A stretch of DNA of 64,000 nt, taken from NCBI GenBank assembly GCA_964627305.1, contig CAZVHP010000001.1, forward strand, positions 186,001 to 250,000. Direction: 5' to 3'. Positions 26,563-35,571 of this stretch are shown piece by piece. The stretch's first letter is position 1, and each line of letters begins with the position of its first letter. The translations under genes and the position numbers were made by a program. Under the pieces are notes generated by a model, which was not told the DNA's origin, made no database searches, and saw nothing but the letters and a program-made list of their open reading frames with translations. This stretch comes from WJKG01 sp964627305. Its GTDB lineage: Bacteria > Zixibacteria > MSB-5A5 > GN15 > FEB-12.

Positions 26563-28965
26563 ATGAGAAACGGCAACGGGCCGACGAATCTCAGGGGGGC
26601 TGCAGGATGGTGCTTGCTGGTAACTGCAGTGCTGGCGGTTGGGGCTGTCTCAGTCGAGGCGATCACGAGTCCGGCTCAGTGGTATCAACAGGCGCCACTC
26701 GATACCGACGGCAACAAGCTGGACGACGTGCTGGATCAGGCCAGCCCGGAAAGCTTGCTCGATGTCTTTGTCTGTTTCCGGTATGATTGTATTCCCGCCG
26801 ACCGGGTTGCGCAACTGGAGCAACTGGGCACTATTGGCTACACATCAACGAGTGTCGCTGCTATTCAGGTTTATGATATCTCTCTGGCCGATCTGCAGAA
26901 CGAGGTAGCCACGTGGCCGGAGGTGGGCTTCGTCTGCCCCAACGAGGAGGCTGTCTTGTTTATGGGAACGGCTGGCGAGGCGATTAAAGCGCATGCGGGT
27001 CACTACAGTCCGAACACATGCCAAGACCAGGGCAACGATGGTACGGGTGTGACAATTGCGATTGTCGATTCGGGCGTGGAGGACCTGCTGCACCCGGACT
27101 TGCCCGCGGCGGTCGGCGGGCTGATAATGGTTGACGGCCAGACTGGGCAATATGTCCTCGGAAATCCAAGCGATGATCATGGACACGGCACGATGGTCGC
27201 TGGCTGTGCTCTGGGCCGGGGCAGCGGAGGCGTGAACCGTGGCACGGCCCCGGGGGCATCGCTGTTTGATGCCCGGGTTTCGGATGCAAGTGGCGTGATG
27301 ACTATGGCCAGTATACTCGCGGCAACCGACTGGCTGCTCATGAACTGGGCGACGGTATCGCCACCGATCAAGGTGGTCAACTATTCCGTGGGGTTTGATC
27401 GCGAGTCAGATGGCTTCAATCCACTGACACAGGCTGTCAATCAGTTCCGCTTCCGCAATATCACGGCTGTGGCCGGGATCGGCAACCATGGCACCTGTGA
27501 CACCACCTGGTGGGGGGCCAAAGCCGGGGTTGGTCATCTGGCCGTAGCGAACACTGTTCTGACGATTGGTGCCGCAAGTCATCAGGGTACCGTGGATCGA
27601 TCGGACGACAGCCCATCCGGATTCTCGCGGGTAGGTCCGGGGATCGGTCTGTCGCCCAAGCCGGATGTAGTTGCCTACGGTGGTCAGTGTACCGGCGCTT
27701 GCCCCGACGGCTGTCAATCAGGCTCGGTCACTGAGACGGTCATAACCACCAATCGGACGGGAGGGTATTCCGGTGCAGTCGGAACCAGTTTCGCCGCGCC
27801 TCAGGTAGCAGGTCTGTGTGCCTGTTTTCTTCAGGCACACAGTCCGCGCATGCCCCACCCGCATGCGCTGTTACGGTCGACGGCCCAGGATATCGGTCCG
27901 CCCGGGTGGGACAGCGCCACTGGCCACGGTCTGGTCGATCCGGCTGCTATCGAGGGGATGGGGAAGCCCCTGCCGCCGGTGCCCAGTGATCTTGAGGTCT
28001 TGTATGTCAACTATGCTCCGCAGCCCGTCGTGTGCGGTCAGCCGACCCTCATTAATGTCACTGTCAGAAATGTCGGCGCAGTCCCCGTGGACTCCTTCAC
28101 AGTTGATTTCAAGCGTTACTACTTTGGACCCAACTACGCTCCCGTGGTCCTGTACGATATTGGGAGCGGGCCGGAGTGGAATACCGCCGGGCCGCTGCTG
28201 CCTGGTTCGACCAGGACCTTCCTTCGCTGGTGGACTCCGGGTGTATCGGACAGCCTGCCACTGTCACAGCACTCCTGCTTCTGGGGGATTGTCGACGCTG
28301 TCGGTGACGGTTGGCCACAGAATGACCGGCGAAACATAAACTTCACCGTCTCCGGATTGACTGCAAGCAGTTGCGGTCCACAACCTCCATCGGCGATGCC
28401 CACAAGTGGTCGGGCAAAAGAGGCAGGTGACAACATCCTCGAAATCCCGTTGGCCGTGTCCCATGATAAGCCGCAACCGGTCGGTGTCGATGTTATTGTG
28501 GAGAACCCGGATCCCGACCACTGGCTCATTGAACTTGAGACTCCTGAAGGCCTTGTCGGGCCGATCGTCAATGTTCTGGTGGCACCCGAGGACTGCCTCG
28601 TCTGGGTAACACTGCGTGCTGTCCGTCTTCTTCCGCACCACGAGGGACCTGTCGAGGTACTGGTAGTTGCCAACTCTGCGGACTACGGTGTTCTGGGTGA
28701 GGCGATCGTGCTGATCGATCCCCTTCTGGGCGAACAGTGCTGCAACGGGAATGGTTTACGCGGCAATGTCGATGGCGATCCCGAGGATTTGGTCAATATC
28801 TCGGATATGACGTACTTGGTGGCGTTTCTGTTCTCCGGTGGTGCGGCGCCGCCTTGCCTTGAGGAGGGGGATGTCAACGCGGATGAAGTGATCAACATTA
28901 GCGACATGACCTACCTTGTGGCGTACCTGTTCAGCGGTGGTCCGGCGCCGGAGCCCTGTCCGTAG
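26563..28965 (+). CDS. Secreted subtilisin-like serine protease with C-terminal dockerin-like repeats
   Basis: An 800-residue exported S8 peptidase. Signal peptide WCLLVTAVLAVGAVSVEA. An N-terminal pro-region precedes the catalytic domain, whose triad is Asp169 (AIVDSGVED), His208 (DDHGHGTMVAG) and Ser409 (GTSFAAPQVAGL), with an oxyanion Asn in GIGNHG. Around residues 480-600 is a CARDB-like beta domain (VTVRNVGAVPVDSFTVDF), then a less defined region. The end carries two dockerin type I-like calcium repeats, each with NISDMTYLVA (745-754 and 778-787), before which GNVDGD and GDVNAD provide the Ca-binding loops. Alone between its own promoter and terminator. Dockerins outside cellulosomes are typical of FCB candidate phyla. 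Confidence 0.93.
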   Translation: MRNGNGPTNLRGAAGWCLLVTAVLAVGAVSVEAITSPAQWYQQAPLDTDGNKLDDVLDQASPESLLDVFVCFRYDCIPADRVAQLEQLGTIGYTSTSVAAIQVYDISLADLQNEVATWPEVGFVCPNEEAVLFMGTAGEAIKAHAGHYSPNTCQDQGNDGTGVTIAIVDSGVEDLLHPDLPAAVGGLIMVDGQTGQYVLGNPSDDHGHGTMVAGCALGRGSGGVNRGTAPGASLFDARVSDASGVMTMASILAATDWLLMNWATVSPPIKVVNYSVGFDRESDGFNPLTQAVNQFRFRNITAVAGIGNHGTCDTTWWGAKAGVGHLAVANTVLTIGAASHQGTVDRSDDSPSGFSRVGPGIGLSPKPDVVAYGGQCTGACPDGCQSGSVTETVITTNRTGGYSGAVGTSFAAPQVAGLCACFLQAHSPRMPHPHALLRSTAQDIGPPGWDSATGHGLVDPAAIEGMGKPLPPVPSDLEVLYVNYAPQPVVCGQPTLINVTVRNVGAVPVDSFTVDFKRYYFGPNYAPVVLYDIGSGPEWNTAGPLLPGSTRTFLRWWTPGVSDSLPLSQHSCFWGIVDAVGDGWPQNDRRNINFTVSGLTASSCGPQPPSAMPTSGRAKEAGDNILEIPLAVSHDKPQPVGVDVIVENPDPDHWLIELETPEGLVGPIVNVLVAPEDCLVWVTLRAVRLLPHHEGPVEVLVVANSADYGVLGEAIVLIDPLLGEQCCNGNGLRGNVDGDPEDLVNISDMTYLVAFLFSGGAAPPCLEEGDVNADEVINISDMTYLVAYLFSGGPAPEPCP

Positions 28966-29004
28966 GGCTGTGACGTCTGATCGCAAGAGCAATCGGTTTT
29001 TCGG

Positions 29005-29034
29005 CGCCCTGTCGCATTTGCGGCGGGGCGTTTT
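29005..29034 (+). terminator. Terminator of the subtilase gene
   Basis: CGCCCTGTCGC pairs with GCGGCGGGGCG (two G-T pairs) around an ATTT loop, then TTTTC. Confidence 0.75.
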
Positions 29035-29094
29035 CATGCGCAACAGCCGCGCGGCGGGGATATCACCAATGGTGGGCACACAGCGGGCGCAAAA

Positions 29095-29123
29095 TTGACA
29101 ACCTGGCCCTCATTGAGTATACT
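29095..29123 (+). promoter_or_regulatory. Strong promoter of the propeller-repeat gene
   Basis: TTGACA (29095-29100), 17-base spacer, TATACT (29118-29123). Near-consensus for the housekeeping sigma factor. Confidence 0.75.
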
Positions 29124-29252
29124 GCACAAAAGGGTCGTGCCGCTGGTATCCATCGCAGTCAGGATACCACAGCACGAGTTCGGCGAGCCCGGTTTGTGGC
29201 CCTCGCCAATAATCCCACAGGTCTGAAAGATGCATATTACGCGGGGAGAGCA

Positions 29253-31757
29253 ATGAGAGTCAATACTATCGTTCTGGTTAAGTCGTTGACGGTCGTGGCG
29301 TTCATGGCCATGACACACGTGACGAGTGCCGGTACTGCTGAGCCTGTCCTGGCCGATGTTTCCTTTGCTTTAGAGACACAGAAGGGTGCTTCGGACGGAA
29401 TCGCGGGTGAGCCGGTGGAGCGGGCTGTGAGTTCCGTGGGGGACCACCCGGACGACATCTACTGGGATAACAGCATATCACCATCAGTAGGTTGCGTGGA
29501 CAACAGGATTTCAGAGGCAGTCGTCTACAACGGGCAACTGGTTATCGGTGGCAATTTCGGGGCTGCTGACGGCGTAGTTGCCCGCCGGTTTGCTGCCTGG
29601 GATGGGAGCAGTTGGTCCTCGCTTGGTTCGGGAATAGGTGAGGATGGCACTCTGGTTACCGCCATGACGGTTTATGACGGCAAGGTGATCGTGGCGGTGA
29701 GATCCAACAGAGATGACGGCCTGTGGGATTACAACGTTCATGCCTGGAACGGGAGTAGTTGGTCGCAGTTGGGATCAGGAATGAATAACGCGGTGTCGGC
29801 TCTCACCGTGTACAAAGGCAGGCTGATTGCCGCCGGGGGATTCACGATTGCCGATGGTGTGCCGGTGAACAGGATGGCGGCCTGGGACGGGGGCAGTTGG
29901 TCGCCGGAGGGGCCGGGGATGTACTTTGACCTTTCTGCTTTGACGGTTATCGGTGACAAGCTCTATGTGGCAGGAACGGACCTCTTCATGGGGGGAGCGC
30001 TGCATTCGGTAGCCTCGTGGGACGGGAGTACCTGGACCCGGCTGGAATCGGTGATGGATGACAGGATCTGGGTCTTGTCGGTCTATAACGGGAAGCTGGT
30101 TGCCGGCGGGTGGTTCAGACATATCGACAGTGTGTACGTCGGTGGCATAGCTCAGTGGAACGGGAGTAGTTGGTCCTCGCTGGGTTCGGGTGTGGGTGGA
30201 AACAGCACGGATGTCAGGTCGCTTGCCGTTTATGGCGGAAAGCTGATCGTCGGGGGTACTTTCTCTGAGGCCGGCGGGATGCCGGCTGAGTGCATCGCTG
30301 CCTGGGATGGCAGCAGTTGGACCCCGCTGGAAAGAGACAGGAACCACGGAATCGTTACTGCCATGGTGGTTCTGGACGATGAGCTGATCGTCTGTGGACA
30401 GCTGCATGCAGGCCTTGACGGATCGGGGGTCTACGTTGCCTCATGGGATGAAAGCACGTGGTCTTCGCTGTGTGCGGGAACGAACAGCCGCATTATAGAT
30501 TTGACGGTTTACGAAGATCATCTGTACGCCGGTGGTGCCTTTAGTTCTGCCGGCGGCGTACCGGTACGCTGCATAGCCTCCTGGGACGGCAGCGGTTGGT
30601 CGCCGGCGGGACTGGGGATCGAAAACGACGGGGACGGCAATGTCTGGAGTTTGGGCGTCTACAACGGGAAGTTGATAGCGGGGGGAGATTTTGTGGCAGC
30701 AGGTGGCACGAACGTTAATCGCATTGCCGCCTGGGATGGCAGTTCCTGGTCGTCGCTGGGATCCGGAATTGAAGGCCACATGGTCCAATCTCTGTGCGTG
30801 TGGGATGATAAACTGATAGCGGGAGGGCTGTTCTCGACGGCTGGGGGTGTCCCGGCAGCTGAGATAGCCTGCTGGGACGGCAGCGAATGGTCGTCGCTGG
30901 GCTCGGGCCTTGGGAGCCGTGTCCGTGCCCTGTGTGTTTACGACGGAAGGCTGGTGGCCGGTGGGTTGTTCAAGACCGCCGGTGACGTGACGGCGAACAG
31001 GATAGCCGCCTGGGATGGAGTGGAGTGGTCTCCGCTCGGATCGGGGATGGACAGTGATGTCCTTGCCCTTGCGGTGTACGATGGCCGGTTGATCGCCGGG
31101 GGAAGCTTCACGACGGCAGGCGATGTCGCGGCCAGCCGGGTGGCGGCGTGGGATGGCAGCTCCTGGTCAGCTCTGGGTGAAGGGGTGGATGATCGGGTGT
31201 GGGCATTGCTGGTGTATGATGGAAATCTGATCGCGGCGGGTGAGTTCACGACGGCTGGTGGCGACCCGGCCAACCGGGTTGCCTCGTGGAACGGGGACAA
31301 CTGGTCTTCGCTCGGATCCGGCGTGAACCGCCGAGTCTGGTCGCTGGCGGCCTATGATAACAAGCTGATCCTCGGGGGAGAATTCACCTTTGCCGGCAGC
31401 GAAGTCTCTGGTCGTCTGGCGCAGTGGACGAAGAAGGATCCGACTGATGTCGTCGATGACGGCGGCGGCCTGCTGCCGGAGTCCTGGGGGCTGGCCCAGA
31501 ACTACCCGAATCCGTTCAACCCAACTACGACTATCGCATTTGATCTGCCGCGAAGGTCCCGGGTGTCCATTGCCGTCTTCAATCTGCTCGGGCAGAAGGT
31601 GGCGGAGCTGGCTGATGGTGAGTATTCGGCGGGTCACCATGTTGTCACCTGGGACGGTGTGACATCCGGCGGGCAGCGTGCCGGCAGCGGGGTGTATTTC
31701 TATCGGCTGGTGGCAGGGGACCATGTTGAAAGCCGGAAGATGGTGTTGCTGAAGTAA
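29253..31757 (+). CDS. Secreted repeat protein (propeller-like) with C-terminal sorting domain
   Basis: An 834-residue exported protein; ATG at 29253 follows GGGGAGAG (an upstream in-frame start at 29196 lacks one). About fourteen tandem repeats of 45-50 residues fill residues 80-745, each with a pattern close to YDGKLIAGGxFxxAGG, then IAAWDGSSWSSLGSG. Such WDG/GG repeats resemble beta-propeller blades; fourteen would suit two seven-bladed propellers, but that is inference. The end has YPNPFNPTTTIAFDLP, VFNLLGQKV and GVYFYRL, a FlgD-like sorting domain, so export by a type IX-like route is likely. Ligand unknown. Confidence 0.85.
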   Translation: MRVNTIVLVKSLTVVAFMAMTHVTSAGTAEPVLADVSFALETQKGASDGIAGEPVERAVSSVGDHPDDIYWDNSISPSVGCVDNRISEAVVYNGQLVIGGNFGAADGVVARRFAAWDGSSWSSLGSGIGEDGTLVTAMTVYDGKVIVAVRSNRDDGLWDYNVHAWNGSSWSQLGSGMNNAVSALTVYKGRLIAAGGFTIADGVPVNRMAAWDGGSWSPEGPGMYFDLSALTVIGDKLYVAGTDLFMGGALHSVASWDGSTWTRLESVMDDRIWVLSVYNGKLVAGGWFRHIDSVYVGGIAQWNGSSWSSLGSGVGGNSTDVRSLAVYGGKLIVGGTFSEAGGMPAECIAAWDGSSWTPLERDRNHGIVTAMVVLDDELIVCGQLHAGLDGSGVYVASWDESTWSSLCAGTNSRIIDLTVYEDHLYAGGAFSSAGGVPVRCIASWDGSGWSPAGLGIENDGDGNVWSLGVYNGKLIAGGDFVAAGGTNVNRIAAWDGSSWSSLGSGIEGHMVQSLCVWDDKLIAGGLFSTAGGVPAAEIACWDGSEWSSLGSGLGSRVRALCVYDGRLVAGGLFKTAGDVTANRIAAWDGVEWSPLGSGMDSDVLALAVYDGRLIAGGSFTTAGDVAASRVAAWDGSSWSALGEGVDDRVWALLVYDGNLIAAGEFTTAGGDPANRVASWNGDNWSSLGSGVNRRVWSLAAYDNKLILGGEFTFAGSEVSGRLAQWTKKDPTDVVDDGGGLLPESWGLAQNYPNPFNPTTTIAFDLPRRSRVSIAVFNLLGQKVAELADGEYSAGHHVVTWDGVTSGGQRAGSGVYFYRLVAGDHVESRKMVLLK

Positions 31758-31977
31758 CTTGTTGAGTTCCGGCGTGAGGGGGGATTAGAGCCATTGATCC
31801 AATGGCAAGAGGTCCATTTCACCGGTGACGGCCTGCCAAGCACACGAAGACCCAGCCTGAGTGGTGTAGCGTCCTGGTCTTCATCGCGGTTCACCGAGCG
31901 TTGTGCCATAAAGAGCCCAACGAATCGCTTGTGACAGGCGTCGTGTATAATACATTGCAGCGGTATGGAGGTATGTC
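31758..31977. promoter_or_regulatory. Intergenic region with palindromes and a -10 element for the GNAT gene
   Basis: GCCATTG-ATC-CAATGGC forms a hairpin at 31790-31806 without a T tract; TCACCGGTGA is a perfect palindrome at 31819-31828. A consensus TATAAT at 31946-31951 would start transcription near 31958; no matching -35 is seen. Confidence 0.4.
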
Positions 31978-32460
31978 ATTAGCGAGATCAGGATAATCGA
32001 GTTTCAGCCGGAGTACCGGCAGGCGTTTCGGGATATCAACTACGAGTGGCTTACCCGCCATTTCGAGGTGGAGCCGTATGACCGCATTGTACTTACCAAC
32101 CCGGAGCGGCATGTGATCGAGCAGGGAGGAGTGGTGCTCTTTGCGCTCGAAGGCGCCACGCCGGTGGGCACGTGCGCCCTGATGAAGCATACCGAGGTCA
32201 AGTATGAGCTGGCCAAGGTGGGCGTGACAGAATCGGCGCGTGGCAAGGGAGTGGGGCGGATACTGGTGCAGGCGGCGATCGAACGTGCCCGGCAACTTGG
32301 TGCGGAGACCCTCATACTGGCCAGCAGCGAGGTGCTCGAAGCTGCGAATCATCTGTACAAGCGGCTGGGCTTTCAGCCGGCACGGCTGGATATCCTCGGC
32401 CCGATCCCGTACAAGCGTCATTCGATTGCCATGTGGATGGATCTGCGCGAGGGGAGGTAA
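31978..32460 (+). CDS. GNAT family N-acetyltransferase (apparent AUU start)
   Basis: Acetyl-CoA-dependent acetyltransferase of about 160 residues. The acetyl-CoA loop is ARGKGVGRILVQ, followed by LILASSEVLEAANHLYKRLGF. The N-terminal EYRQAFRDINYEWLTRHFEV and EPYDRIVL blocks are conserved in one GNAT subgroup and lie before the first standard start (GTG at 32068), so that start would cut them off. Back to the in-frame TAA at 31948 there is no ATG, GTG, TTG or CTG. An ATT at 31978 sits six bases after GGAGG and about 20 bases after a TATAAT-predicted transcript start, so AUU initiation is likely; a sequencing error is the alternative. Confidence 0.8.
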   Translation: MSEIRIIEFQPEYRQAFRDINYEWLTRHFEVEPYDRIVLTNPERHVIEQGGVVLFALEGATPVGTCALMKHTEVKYELAKVGVTESARGKGVGRILVQAAIERARQLGAETLILASSEVLEAANHLYKRLGFQPARLDILGPIPYKRHSIAMWMDLREGR

Positions 32461-32607
32461 GGAAGTATCGGGGGCGAAGGAGGGGGCAATGCCTTACACT
32501 GCCGAATTGTGATTGCTATCGGTCCTCCTGAACTGTATCTTCGCTGTGCCATTGCGGCTCCGGCGGGCCAGAGCGTGGCTCGTTAAGGCGTTGCGGCACA
32601 TGAGGTT

Positions 32608-32823
32608 ATGCTCTTCATGCGAGATTCCGAATTGCATTTACCCCAACAGCCCTGGCGCAAGGCCACCTGCTGTGTGTGCGGGCGGACATTCGATTACCTG
32701 ACAGCTCGCCGTCCGGCGACGTGCCGCGATGGTGAGTGTCGGTACAAGTACCATTTTCGTATTGCTCCGGAGACGTGGGCGGACTATCAGCCGAGTTTGT
32801 TCGATGTGCCAGGAAAGGAGTAG
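32608..32823 (+). CDS. Small zinc-ribbon protein
   Basis: A 71-residue protein (68 from the second ATG at 32617, better spaced from GAGG). Four cysteines arranged as CCVCGRTF...TCRDGECRYKYHFR form a probable zinc ribbon; the rest is polar, ending SLFDVPGKE. Resembles small zinc-finger proteins that bind nucleic acid, but no family is recognised. Lies downstream of the GNAT gene on the same strand after a gap of about 150 bases. Confidence 0.55.
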   Translation: MLFMRDSELHLPQQPWRKATCCVCGRTFDYLTARRPATCRDGECRYKYHFRIAPETWADYQPSLFDVPGKE

Positions 32824-32944
32824 ATGGGGGAGACTGTCACTGCGGGGATGCGGGAGATGCGCCGGGGCGTGAGCCGCCGGGTGCAAGGGGCATGGACTCG
32901 GGCAGTCCGGCGTATGCATACCGTTACACAGGCAGGAATGCTCC

Positions 32945-33445
32945 TTACTCCATGGCGCGGATGGCGCGGATGACCTCGCCCGGGTGAGTGGCCTCCAGCA
33001 GCTCTTGGCGGAAACCGTCGTATTGCAGTTTTTCCACCAGCGCTTTGAAAGCCTTCAGATACAGCGAGTCCTCATAAGGTGGGGCCGCCATGATGAAAAA
33101 CAGGTGGACCGGTTTCGAATCAGGCGAGTCGAACGGGTATCCCTCGGGCGAGCGCGCGAAGGCCAGCATGAAGTCCTTGGCCTGCATCGACCGAATATGT
33201 GGTACTGCAATACCCTGCCCCAGGGCCGTGGTGGCCTTTCGCTCCCGGTTAATGAAGTCGATGAGCAGTTTGTTGTAATTGCCGATGCGGTGGCTTTCAT
33301 CCAGCAGTGAGACCAGTTCCGCAAGCACCTGCTCCTTGGCGCTCTGGAGCCACTTTGCCTCGGACTCGTCCTCTCCGAGCGGTTCTATGCGGGTGGCCAT
33401 GTCAAGTTTGATGGCTTCTTCGGTTATGTAGCGCGAGAGCTTCAT
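32945..33445 (-). CDS. PTS-type EIIA domain protein (fructose/nitrogen-type)
   Basis: A 166-residue single-domain protein with the EIIA(Ntr/Fru) pattern: MKLSRYITEEAIKLDM start, LLDESHRIGN helix, ERKATTALGQGIAVPH with His83 as the phosphorylation site, and VHLFFIMAAPP core strand. No sugar permease or EI/HPr lies nearby, so a regulatory role as in PtsN is more likely than transport. The frame extends upstream to 33520, but the family begins at the ATG at 33445. Insertion of about 20 charged residues before the helix (GEDESEAKWLQSAKEQ) is specific to this protein. Confidence 0.85.
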   Translation of the reverse strand: MKLSRYITEEAIKLDMATRIEPLGEDESEAKWLQSAKEQVLAELVSLLDESHRIGNYNKLLIDFINRERKATTALGQGIAVPHIRSMQAKDFMLAFARSPEGYPFDSPDSKPVHLFFIMAAPPYEDSLYLKAFKALVEKLQYDGFRQELLEATHPGEVIRAIRAME

Positions 33446-33732
33446 TCTGTTCTTACTTATCGGCTGTAAGTGCTTGGTATTACAGCGGATTATAATGTAG
33501 TGACGCCGGGCCAAAGTCAAGCGGGATCGGGCCGAGCGATCTTTGGTGACTGCGGGTATGACTATGCGGTACGTGCTCGTGTCGCAGTGAGGCGGTGGTC
33601 TTGATCAGCGACCTTGACTTCGGGCGCGTATTCCAATACCTTCTCTGCCGGTGGAAATTGTGTATCGGCTGGTTTGGAGAAAGCCGGGCTGTGCCGATAA
33701 TGTTATAAACTGCAAGGAGTTAAACAAGTTAC

Positions 33733-35571
33733 GTGCCACCCTATTCGCAATTGAAACGGACTCACGACTGCGGCGAGTTGCGTGCCGATCACACCGGGCA
33801 GCAGGTACGCCTCAACGGATGGGTCAACAGCTACCGCAATCTCGGAGGTCTGTTCTTTATCGATCTGCGCGATCGGTACGGACTAACCCAGGTGGTTCTT
33901 AATCCCGATCAGGTCAGCCATGAGGTATTAGCCGAGGCCAACCGTGCCCGCCATGAGTGGGTGGTCGCGGTCGAGGGCGTGGTTCAGCCTCGACCCGAGG
34001 GAACAGTGAACACGAAGATGCCGACAGGCGAGATCGAGGTCGTGGTCAGTGATTTCTGGACCTTGAACCCCTCGAAGACTCCACCTTTCGAAGTCACCGA
34101 GGACTGCAGCGCCGCCGAGACCCTGCGGCTTGAGTATCGTTATCTGGATTTGCGCCGCGGGCCGTTGCAACGTCGGATTCGGTTCCGTCACGAGGCTACC
34201 CTGGCGGTTCGCAATTTTCTGTCGAGCGAGGACTTCTACGAAATCGAAACGCCACTGCTGATTCGGTCGACTCCCGAGGGCGCGCGGGACTACGTCGTCC
34301 CCAGCCGTGTCTGGCATGGTCGTTTCTATGCCCTGCCGCAGTCGCCGCAGTTGTTCAAGCAGGTTCTCATGATTTCGGGATATGACAAGTACTTCCAGGT
34401 CGCGCGATGCCTGCGCGATGAAGACCTCCGCAGCGACCGCCAGCCGGAACACACCCAGATCGATCTGGAGATGTCCTTTGTAACTCCCGAGGATGTCTAT
34501 GGCGTGGCTGAGCGGATGATGACCGACCTGTTCAAGAAGATGCTCAATGTCGATCTGAGTATACCATTCCCGCGGTACACCTACGATGAGGTCATGAACC
34601 GCTGGGGGATCGACAAGCCGGATCTTCGATTCGGGATGGAATTGGTGGACCTGACAGCAGAGGTGGCCGATTGCGGGTTCAAGGTATTCGCAGACAATGT
34701 CGCGGCCGGCGGGGTGGTGAAGGGCATTGTGCTCAAGGGTGGGGGCAGCTACTCACGCAAGCAGGTCGATGCGCTGACGGACCTGGCGAAGAAGCATGGT
34801 GCCGGGGGGCTGGCCTACATCCTCCGTGCAGACGGTGGCGATAAGTCCCCGATCATGAAGTTCCTCGGCGAACAGGCAGCCGGCCGCATTTGCGGGAAGG
34901 CCAATGCTGAGCCGGGGGATGCGCTTTTCATCATCTCCGATAAGCCGATCAAAACCGAGTCCATTCTCGGTCAGTTGCGACTGCATCTGGGACGCGAACA
35001 CGCTTTGGTGGACCGGTCGGCATGGCGGCCGCTGTGGGTTGAGCAGTTCCCGTTGTTTGAGTATGATGAGGAATCCGGCCGACTGATGGCCATGCACAAT
35101 ATCGTGTCCCACCCTCACGAAGACGACCTGGGACTGATCGAGGAGGGCTTCACGTCAACCGTGCCCCTGAGTGATCCGAAGCATCCCTGGCGTCGCGCCC
35201 GAGCCATCCAGTACGATATGGTGCTCAACGGGTGGGAGCTTGCCTCGGGCGGGCAGCGTATCAACCGACGCGAGCTGCAGGAGATGATTCTGCAGATTAT
35301 TGGTATCGACAAGGATCGCGCCGAGCGCATGTTTGGCTTTCTGCTTCGTGCGCTCGAATATGGTGCGCCACCCCACGCTGGTATCGCAGCCGGGCTTGAC
35401 CGCATTGTGACAATAATGACCGGGACGGAATCCATTCGGGATGTTATAGCGTTTCCGAAGACAACGGCGGCCCAGTCGCTGATGGATGGCGCGCCCAGTC
35501 CCATCGATCCCGAGCAGCTTGAAGAGCTGGGATTGTGTCTGAAAGAGGAGAGTCAACAACAAGACGGGTAA
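33733..35571 (+). CDS. aspS: Aspartyl-tRNA synthetase
   Basis: Charges tRNA-Asp (and in some lineages tRNA-Asn). The 612-residue protein has the anticodon-binding OB fold (QQVRLNGWVNSYRN, FIDLRDRYGLTQVV), class II motif 2 (FQVARCLRDEDLRSDRQPEHTQID-like region), the bacterial GAD insertion (residues 300-420) and motif 3 GIAAGLDRIVTIM. GTG start at 33733 with AAGGAG 13 bases upstream, a long spacing; a TTG at 33751 is the alternative. First gene of a five-gene set; its TAA overlaps the next start. Confidence 0.96.
   Translation: MPPYSQLKRTHDCGELRADHTGQQVRLNGWVNSYRNLGGLFFIDLRDRYGLTQVVLNPDQVSHEVLAEANRARHEWVVAVEGVVQPRPEGTVNTKMPTGEIEVVVSDFWTLNPSKTPPFEVTEDCSAAETLRLEYRYLDLRRGPLQRRIRFRHEATLAVRNFLSSEDFYEIETPLLIRSTPEGARDYVVPSRVWHGRFYALPQSPQLFKQVLMISGYDKYFQVARCLRDEDLRSDRQPEHTQIDLEMSFVTPEDVYGVAERMMTDLFKKMLNVDLSIPFPRYTYDEVMNRWGIDKPDLRFGMELVDLTAEVADCGFKVFADNVAAGGVVKGIVLKGGGSYSRKQVDALTDLAKKHGAGGLAYILRADGGDKSPIMKFLGEQAAGRICGKANAEPGDALFIISDKPIKTESILGQLRLHLGREHALVDRSAWRPLWVEQFPLFEYDEESGRLMAMHNIVSHPHEDDLGLIEEGFTSTVPLSDPKHPWRRARAIQYDMVLNGWELASGGQRINRRELQEMILQIIGIDKDRAERMFGFLLRALEYGAPPHAGIAAGLDRIVTIMTGTESIRDVIAFPKTTAAQSLMDGAPSPIDPEQLEELGLCLKEESQQQDG

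Larger units (their letters stand above)
28966..29252. other. Intergenic region between two secreted-protein genes
   Basis: No gene is evident. It contains the terminator at 29005-29034 and the promoter at 29095-29123, then a leader of about 120 bases with no fold that I recognise. Confidence 0.6.

Noticed and set aside
29775..31724. Repeated minus-strand frames with similar sequences
   Set aside because: They mirror the tandem repeats of the propeller gene on the plus strand, so their similarity is not independent evidence of coding.
29253..31757. CRISPR-like or satellite repeat
   Set aside because: The periodicity is in protein-coding blades of variable DNA sequence, not conserved direct repeats with spacers.
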